From contig JAICTW010000058.1 of NCBI GenBank assembly GCA_025936195.1, positions 1-8,953 on the forward strand: a stretch of 8,953 nt of DNA, read 5' to 3'. A program made the position numbers and the translations under genes. Numbering within the stretch: the stretch's first letter is position 1; each line of letters begins with the position of its first letter. The notes under the pieces were generated by a model. It was not told where the DNA came from and ran no database searches. It saw only the letters and a list, made by a program, of their open reading frames with translations. The DNA is from Flavisolibacter sp. Lineage in GTDB: Bacteria; Bacteroidota; Bacteroidia; Chitinophagales; Chitinophagaceae. Positions 5,781 to 8,953 of this stretch are shown one piece after another.

Positions 5781-6770
5781 CTATGTTTTTAGTAACGCTT
5801 CTTCCACAAGCTTCGTATAAAAATCTTTTAAGTCCCAGCCTTTTGCCCTTACCTGCTGCGGAACTACGCTGGCATCACTTTGCCCGGGAATGGTATTGAT
5901 CTCCAGCATATAGGGTTGATTTTGTTCGGCATTGTAAATAAAATCTATGCGGACCACTCCCCTGCAATTAAAAACTTCATAAATTTTTTTAGCAGCAGCT
6001 TCCAGTTTTCCTTTCCATTCATCGGGCAATTGGGCGGGAGTGGTTTCTGTGGATTTGCCTCCGTACTTGGCTTCAAAATCAAAGAACTCTTTGTGTGCAG
6101 TTACTTCGGTAATAGGCAGAACAATGATCTCTCCTTTTGTTCTGAAAACGCCAACCGTGAATTCTCTTCCCTGGATCATTTCTTCCACCAACACCTGGTC
6201 GTCTTCCTTAAATGCTTTTTCAATGGCTGTTCCCAGTTCTTCAGAAGCCTTGTTCACTTTCGACATACCGATGCTGGACCCGCCATTATTGGGTTTTACA
6301 AAAACCGGGAAGCGAAGATCGCTTGCCGCTTTGTCTGCATTTTCAAACTGGCCTTTGATGAATAGAACAGAACGGGCCACATTAATTCCCGACACGGCTG
6401 CTACCGCTGTTGTATATCGTTTATTGAACGTAAGTGCCGATGTTGCTGCGTTACAGGAAGTGTAAGGCAATCCAAGCATATCAAAATAGCCTTGCAGTTT
6501 TCCGTCTTCGCCCGGCGTACCGTGCATACCAATGAAGACAGCATCGAATTGTATTTTCTTTCCGTCGCGGTTAATAGTAAAATCATTTTTATCTACCGGC
6601 GTTTTAATGCCGGATGCATCTTCATAAAACCAGCCTTCAGGATTGACATCAATTTTGTAAACTTCAAATTTGTTTTTGTCCAGATGGTTGTAGATGGTGG
6701 CCGCCGAACGATACGAAATCACAGCCTCTCCTGAAAAACCGCCGGTTACCAATGCAATTTTTTTCTTCAT
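5781..6770 (-). CDS. ddl: D-alanine--D-alanine ligase
   Basis: Ddl joins two D-alanines with ATP to make the dipeptide that ends peptidoglycan precursors; it acts in the cytoplasm. The 329-residue product is of normal length with an ATP-grasp fold. Motifs in order: GGFSGE with Glu15, which binds the first D-Ala amino group; HGTPGEDG (83-90); FVKPNNGGSSIGM (157-169); VEEMIQGREFTVGV (195-208); FDFEAKY with Tyr236 in the omega loop; RIDF (274-277); and EINTIPG (290-296), the Mg-binding segment. The Tyr in the omega loop, rather than the His of VanA-type enzymes, points to D-Ala-D-Ala and not D-Ala-D-Lac. It is the first gene of the cluster that continues with the PASTA and rhodanese genes. No clear promoter was found; TAGCTTTTG five bases before the ATG is a near match to the -7 box with one extra base. 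Confidence 0.97.
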   Translation of the reverse strand: MKKKIALVTGGFSGEAVISYRSAATIYNHLDKNKFEVYKIDVNPEGWFYEDASGIKTPVDKNDFTINRDGKKIQFDAVFIGMHGTPGEDGKLQGYFDMLGLPYTSCNAATSALTFNKRYTTAVAAVSGINVARSVLFIKGQFENADKAASDLRFPVFVKPNNGGSSIGMSKVNKASEELGTAIEKAFKEDDQVLVEEMIQGREFTVGVFRTKGEIIVLPITEVTAHKEFFDFEAKYGGKSTETTPAQLPDEWKGKLEAAAKKIYEVFNCRGVVRIDFIYNAEQNQPYMLEINTIPGQSDASVVPQQVRAKGWDLKDFYTKLVEEALLKT

Positions 6771-7141
6771 TTTTCAAAAGCTATTAAGGGGTGAAAAGTA
6801 GAAAATAATTTTTGAAATGAAGATGAAGGAACGTAAGAGATATATTTTTTAGTTTTTTTATTAGTGCTGGTAACACCCTACCATGGTTGTTGAAGCCTGT
6901 TTTTTTAAACAAGCCTTTAGAATGAAAGAAGTGATGTTGTAGTTATCTGCATTAATACTGTGAGCTTTTGTTCTAGGCTATGGCACGATAAATTTCTTAA
7001 CAGATACAAAGAGATTTGAGAAAAACACGATACAACAGGAACATGCTTTCACAATACCATCTGACTGTAAGAGCATTTTACAATTGAATATTTTCAATGA
7101 TACTGAGAAAAATTCTGCTGACTTTGAACTCTGACTTTCAG
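6771..7141. other. Gene-free, AT-rich intergenic region
   Basis: This 371-bp stretch lies between the ddl start and the tdh stop, so it holds the 3' end of the tdh transcript and the leader or promoter of ddl. I see no tRNA, known riboswitch or convincing coding sequence. Visible structures are a GU-tolerant hairpin at 6893-6916, an AT hairpin at 7083-7098 and an 8-bp direct repeat ctgacttt (7118-7125, 7131-7138). No clear terminator for tdh is present. Confidence 0.5.
6893..6916 (-). other. Hairpin that pairs fully only as minus-strand RNA
   Basis: Read on the minus strand, AGGCTTGTTT pairs with AAACAGGCTT around an AAAA loop, 10 pairs including two G-U wobbles. On the plus strand those two positions become A-C mismatches. 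It could belong to the tdh 3' untranslated region or the ddl leader. No T-run follows. The same bases also form a direct repeat of aagcct, so the fold may be incidental. Confidence 0.3.
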
Positions 7142-8092
7142 CTATAGGTTCTTCCTTAAATTGTTCAACATATCCTCCGTCATTCTTGAAAGATCGTATT
7201 CGGGCTTCCACCCCCAGTCGTTCCGGGCAATGGAATCATCAATGTTTTGCGGCCAGCTATTGGCAATGATCTGGCGGTAATCAGGTACATAATTGACAGT
7301 GAACTCAGGAATGTGCTTTTTGATCTCGGCTGCAATTTCTTCCGGAGAGAAACTCATGGCAGAAATATTATAGGAAGTCCTTGTGGTGATTTTTTCATTT
7401 GGTGCTTCCATGAGTTCAATAGTGGCACGAATGGCATCGGGCATATACATCATGGGCAAATAAGTGTCTTTTTTCAAAAAGCAGTCGTAGTGTTTCTCTT
7501 CCAGTGCTTCGTGAAAAATTTCAACAGCATAATCGGTAGTGCCGCCGCCGGGTGCTGATTTGTATGAGATCAGCCCCGGATATCGAAGGCTGCGAACATC
7601 AACTGCATATTTATTAAAAAAATAATTGCACCAAAATTCTCCGGCATATTTACTGATGCCGTAAACAGTTGTCGGCTCGATGATGGTTTGCTGCGGACAA
7701 TTTTTTTTTGGCGAAGTGGGCCCGAATACAGCAATGCTGCTGGGCCAATATACTTTGGATAGCTTTTCTTCTTTTGCAATATCTAAAACATTCAACAAAC
7801 CCTGCATATTCAAATGCCAGGCAAGATTTGGATTCTTCTCTCCTGTTGCTGATAAAATGGCCGCCAATAAATAGATCTGCGTAACACCCTGGCGAATGAC
7901 CTGCACATGAAGCATTTCTTTATTCATTACATCAAGGCTCACATAAGGTCCGGTTCCTTCCAGCAGTTGATTTTGCTCACGCAGATCAGAAGCAATTACA
8001 TGGGAGGCGCCATAAATTTTCCGAAGCGCCATGGTTAATTCCACACCAATTTGTCCGGAGGCGCCGATCACCAATATTTTCTCTTTTGCCAT
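7142..8092 (-). CDS. tdh: L-threonine 3-dehydrogenase, SDR type (NAD-dependent)
   Basis: The 316-residue product is an extended short-chain dehydrogenase. It has the NAD-binding GASGQIG (10-16), Asp36 at the end of beta-2, which favours NAD over NADP, Ser118/Ser119 in YWPSSIAVFG, and the catalytic Tyr144 and Lys148 in VYGISKYAGE. Segments typical of the threonine dehydrogenase branch follow: SLRYPGLIS, GGGTTDYAVEIFHEAL and FLKKDTYLPMMYMPDAIRA. The enzyme oxidises L-threonine to 2-amino-3-ketobutyrate, which 2-amino-3-ketobutyrate CoA ligase splits to glycine and acetyl-CoA; that ligase gene is not in the window. This form is unrelated to the zinc-dependent E. coli Tdh. An upstream ATG at 8128 is in frame but lies in the heptamer array. 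The ATG at 8090-8092 gives MAKEKILVIGASG, the expected N-terminus. A UDP-sugar epimerase is the alternative but fits less well. Confidence 0.9.
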   Translation of the reverse strand: MAKEKILVIGASGQIGVELTMALRKIYGASHVIASDLREQNQLLEGTGPYVSLDVMNKEMLHVQVIRQGVTQIYLLAAILSATGEKNPNLAWHLNMQGLLNVLDIAKEEKLSKVYWPSSIAVFGPTSPKKNCPQQTIIEPTTVYGISKYAGEFWCNYFFNKYAVDVRSLRYPGLISYKSAPGGGTTDYAVEIFHEALEEKHYDCFLKKDTYLPMMYMPDAIRATIELMEAPNEKITTRTSYNISAMSFSPEEIAAEIKKHIPEFTVNYVPDYRQIIANSWPQNIDDSIARNDWGWKPEYDLSRMTEDMLNNLRKNL

Positions 8093-8098
8093 AATCGG

Positions 8099-8128
8099 CA
8101 AATGTAATCGTGAAACATGAATCGTCAA
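8099..8128 (-). promoter_or_regulatory. Promoter of tdh (TTG-N19-TACATTTG)
   Basis: On the minus strand a -33 TTG (8126-8128) is spaced 19 bases from a perfect -7 TACATTTG (8099-8106). The box ends six bases before the tdh ATG, so the mRNA should have little or no leader. The -33 element is part of a unit of the heptamer array. Confidence 0.65.
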
Positions 8129-8136
8129 TCGTGAAT
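8102..8136. repeat. Heptamer-word array at the tdh promoter
   Basis: Five 7-base units in phase, variants of cgtgaat (for example catgaat, cgtcaat), abut the tdh start region. The array contains the -33 element and most of the -7 box of tdh. The outermost unit next to the gene is the most degenerate. Confidence 0.55.
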
Positions 8137-8269
8137 TGAAGAGTTCTTTAGATTGTTATTGCCAAACAATAGCTTGTATCAAAAGAATATTATTAAAAAT
8201 AATTTGCCGTTGCGACTCCGTTGTAATTCTATTCTAACGATTGCATCTGATTTAATGAACGCTCCAGGT

Positions 8270-8318
8270 TTGAACTCTTAACTACCGGCTGTCAACTGCA
8301 AACTGAGAATTGCAAACT
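8270..8318. repeat. Heptamer-word array, nnnaact type
   Basis: Seven consecutive 7-base units, five of which end in aact (ttgaact, cttaact, gtcaact and gcaaact twice); the other two are accggct and gagaatt. The consensus is close to gNcaact. It shares the exact unit gcaaact with the array behind the TPP riboswitch, about 6 kb away. Confidence 0.65.
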
Positions 8319-8359
8319 CTTAAAAGAACGTTCACTCACCTCCACCTTCCGATCCTCCC

Positions 8360-8387
8360 TTCACGTTTTCACCATTTACGATTGATG
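8360..8387. repeat. Heptamer-word array at the kdsA promoter
   Basis: Four 7-base units (first ttcacgt, last attgatg) run directly into the kdsA -7 box. Reverse-complemented they resemble the cgtgaat-type units at 8102-8136, so the two arrays form an imperfect mirror image around the divergent intergenic region. Confidence 0.5.
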
Positions 8388-8395
8388 TATTTTTG
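8388..8395 (+). promoter_or_regulatory. Candidate -7 box of the kdsA promoter
   Basis: TATTTTTG matches TAnnTTTG and ends four bases before the kdsA ATG. A TTTTC stretch at 8366-8370 could serve as a degenerate -33 element. If used, the transcript would start at or within a few bases of the start codon. Confidence 0.5.
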
Positions 8396-8399
8396 TTCC

Positions 8400-8953
8400 A
8401 TGACACAATTTTTAGAAGATCTGTTCAGTAATCAGAAATACGATAAGGATAATTTCTTTTTGATAGCCGGACCTTGCGTGGTGGAAAGCGAGGAACTGGT
8501 TTTTGAAGTAGCGGAAAAAGTTTCGGCTATCTGCAAGCGGCATAAGATCCCGCTTATTTACAAATCATCTTATAAAAAAGGCAACCGCACCAGCGGTTCT
8601 TCTTTTACAGGACTCGGAGATGAAGCAGCTTTGCAGATCATTCAAAAAGCGGCACTAAAATTTTCACTGCCAACCACAACAGATATTCATTCGGAAAGAG
8701 AGGCCTCCATGGCTGCACAATATGTTGATGTTTTGCAAATACCTGCGTTCCTCTGCAGGCAAACGGAGTTACTGATAGCAGCAGGAAATACAAATAAAAT
8801 TGTAAACGTAAAAAAAGGACAGTTTGTTAGCGGTGAGGCTATGAAGTTTGCCGTAGAAAAAATTAGAAACACCGGAAACAACAAAGTGATGCTTACTGAA
8901 AGAGGTACTACATTCGGCTATCAGGACCTGGTGGTGGATTACCGCAATATTCC
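8400..8953 (+). CDS. kdsA: KDO-8-phosphate synthase (partial, 3' end beyond window)
   Basis: KdsA condenses phosphoenolpyruvate with arabinose 5-phosphate to 3-deoxy-D-manno-octulosonate 8-phosphate, precursor of the LPS inner core sugar KDO. The 184 visible residues cover roughly two thirds of a usual enzyme. Motifs in order: FLIAGPCVVES (20-30), YKSSYKKGNRTS (54-65) with the substrate-binding Lys, Asn and Arg, TTDIHSEREA, LQIPAFLCRQTELL, VNVKKGQF and TERGTTFGYQDLVVDYR. Cys26 in AGPC is the position that ligates metal in class II (metal-dependent) enzymes such as that of Aquifex; E. coli class I has Asn there. An ATG at 8385-8387 is in frame five codons upstream but overlaps the TATTTTTG box; the ATG at 8400 is preferred. 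The gene is open to the window edge with no frameshift and is divergent from tdh. Confidence 0.95.
   Translation, partial: MTQFLEDLFSNQKYDKDNFFLIAGPCVVESEELVFEVAEKVSAICKRHKIPLIYKSSYKKGNRTSGSSFTGLGDEAALQIIQKAALKFSLPTTTDIHSEREASMAAQYVDVLQIPAFLCRQTELLIAAGNTNKIVNVKKGQFVSGEAMKFAVEKIRNTGNNKVMLTERGTTFGYQDLVVDYRNI

Larger units (their letters stand above)
8093..8399. other. Divergent intergenic region between tdh and kdsA
   Basis: No gene is visible in this 307-bp region. It holds the tdh promoter on the left, the kdsA -7 box on the right, and three heptamer arrays (8102-8136, 8270-8318, 8360-8387). The centre is AT-rich with a small hairpin, ATTGTT (8152-8157) with AACAAT (8165-8170), and a direct repeat CCGTTG (8207-8212, 8218-8223). 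Confidence 0.6.

Noticed and set aside
5880..6365. 161-codon plus-strand open frame inside ddl
   Set aside because: It is antisense to a complete ddl with all catalytic motifs and has no recognisable content.
7083..7098. ATTGAA/TTCAAT hairpin as the tdh terminator
   Set aside because: The stem is almost all A-T and has no T-run on the minus strand.
7118..7138. 8-bp direct repeat ctgacttt
   Set aside because: Two copies in AT-rich non-coding DNA, with no promoter or other context, are not enough for a regulatory call.
6978..7211. 77-codon minus-strand open frame overlapping the tdh 3' end
   Set aside because: It overlaps tdh in another frame, has no recognisable motif, and its downstream half is AT-rich non-coding-like sequence.
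8093..8128. 12-residue N-terminal extension of tdh
   Set aside because: It lies within the heptamer array and the tdh promoter. The ATG at 8092 gives the standard start just before the NAD-binding motif.
8207..8223. CCGTTG direct repeat spaced by 11 bp
   Set aside because: One short pair is easily due to chance, although the spacing is about one helical turn.
8687..8884. 65-codon minus-strand open frame
   Set aside because: It is antisense to kdsA, whose conserved motifs occupy the plus strand here.

Overview
The window looks like chromosomal DNA from a member of the Bacteroidota, most likely near the Chitinophagaceae; the family-level guess is inference. The reasons are a TonB-dependent outer-membrane receptor behind a TPP riboswitch, a secreted head-GIN (DUF2807) protein, an SDR-type threonine dehydrogenase, promoters of the Bacteroidota form TTG-N19/20-TAnnTTTG, and starts without Shine-Dalgarno sequences. 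I see no transposase, phage gene, CRISPR array or rRNA.

Layout, left to right. The 3' end of an unrecognised plus-strand gene (1-111) faces era (minus strand, start placed at 1085) across a short gap holding a perfect 20-bp palindrome. Upstream of era lies an initiator tRNA-fMet gene (1134-1205, minus) with its own promoter and a textbook terminator. Next is a secreted DUF2807 protein (1323-2036, minus) with its terminator. A divergent regulatory region follows: an inverted repeat, a -7 box, a TPP riboswitch (2124-2204) and a 14-bp hairpin, leading into a 737-residue TonB-dependent receptor (2297-4510, plus), which is probably a thiamin or thiamin-precursor importer. Convergent to it is a minus-strand cluster read in the order ddl (D-Ala-D-Ala ligase, 5781-6770), a membrane-anchored three-PASTA protein (4856-5683) and a one-domain rhodanese (4539-4853). 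After a gene-free stretch (6771-7141) comes tdh (L-threonine 3-dehydrogenase, 7142-8092, minus). A 307-bp divergent intergenic region separates it from kdsA (KDO-8-phosphate synthase, from 8400, plus), which runs off the right edge.

The coding content is mostly housekeeping: ribosome assembly and translation initiation (era, tRNA-fMet), cell wall (ddl, PASTA), LPS core (kdsA), threonine breakdown (tdh) and vitamin uptake (receptor). The most unusual signal is between the genes. Five intergenic segments (2211-2259, 5716-5778, 8102-8136, 8270-8318, 8360-8387) are made of degenerate words repeated every 7 bp. One of them forms the hairpin between the TPP aptamer and the receptor start, one fills the gap inside the ddl-PASTA cluster, and two mirror-image copies abut the divergent tdh and kdsA promoters. 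In addition, era, tdh and kdsA each have a TAnnTTTG box ending only 4-6 nt before the ATG, which predicts leaderless or nearly leaderless mRNAs.
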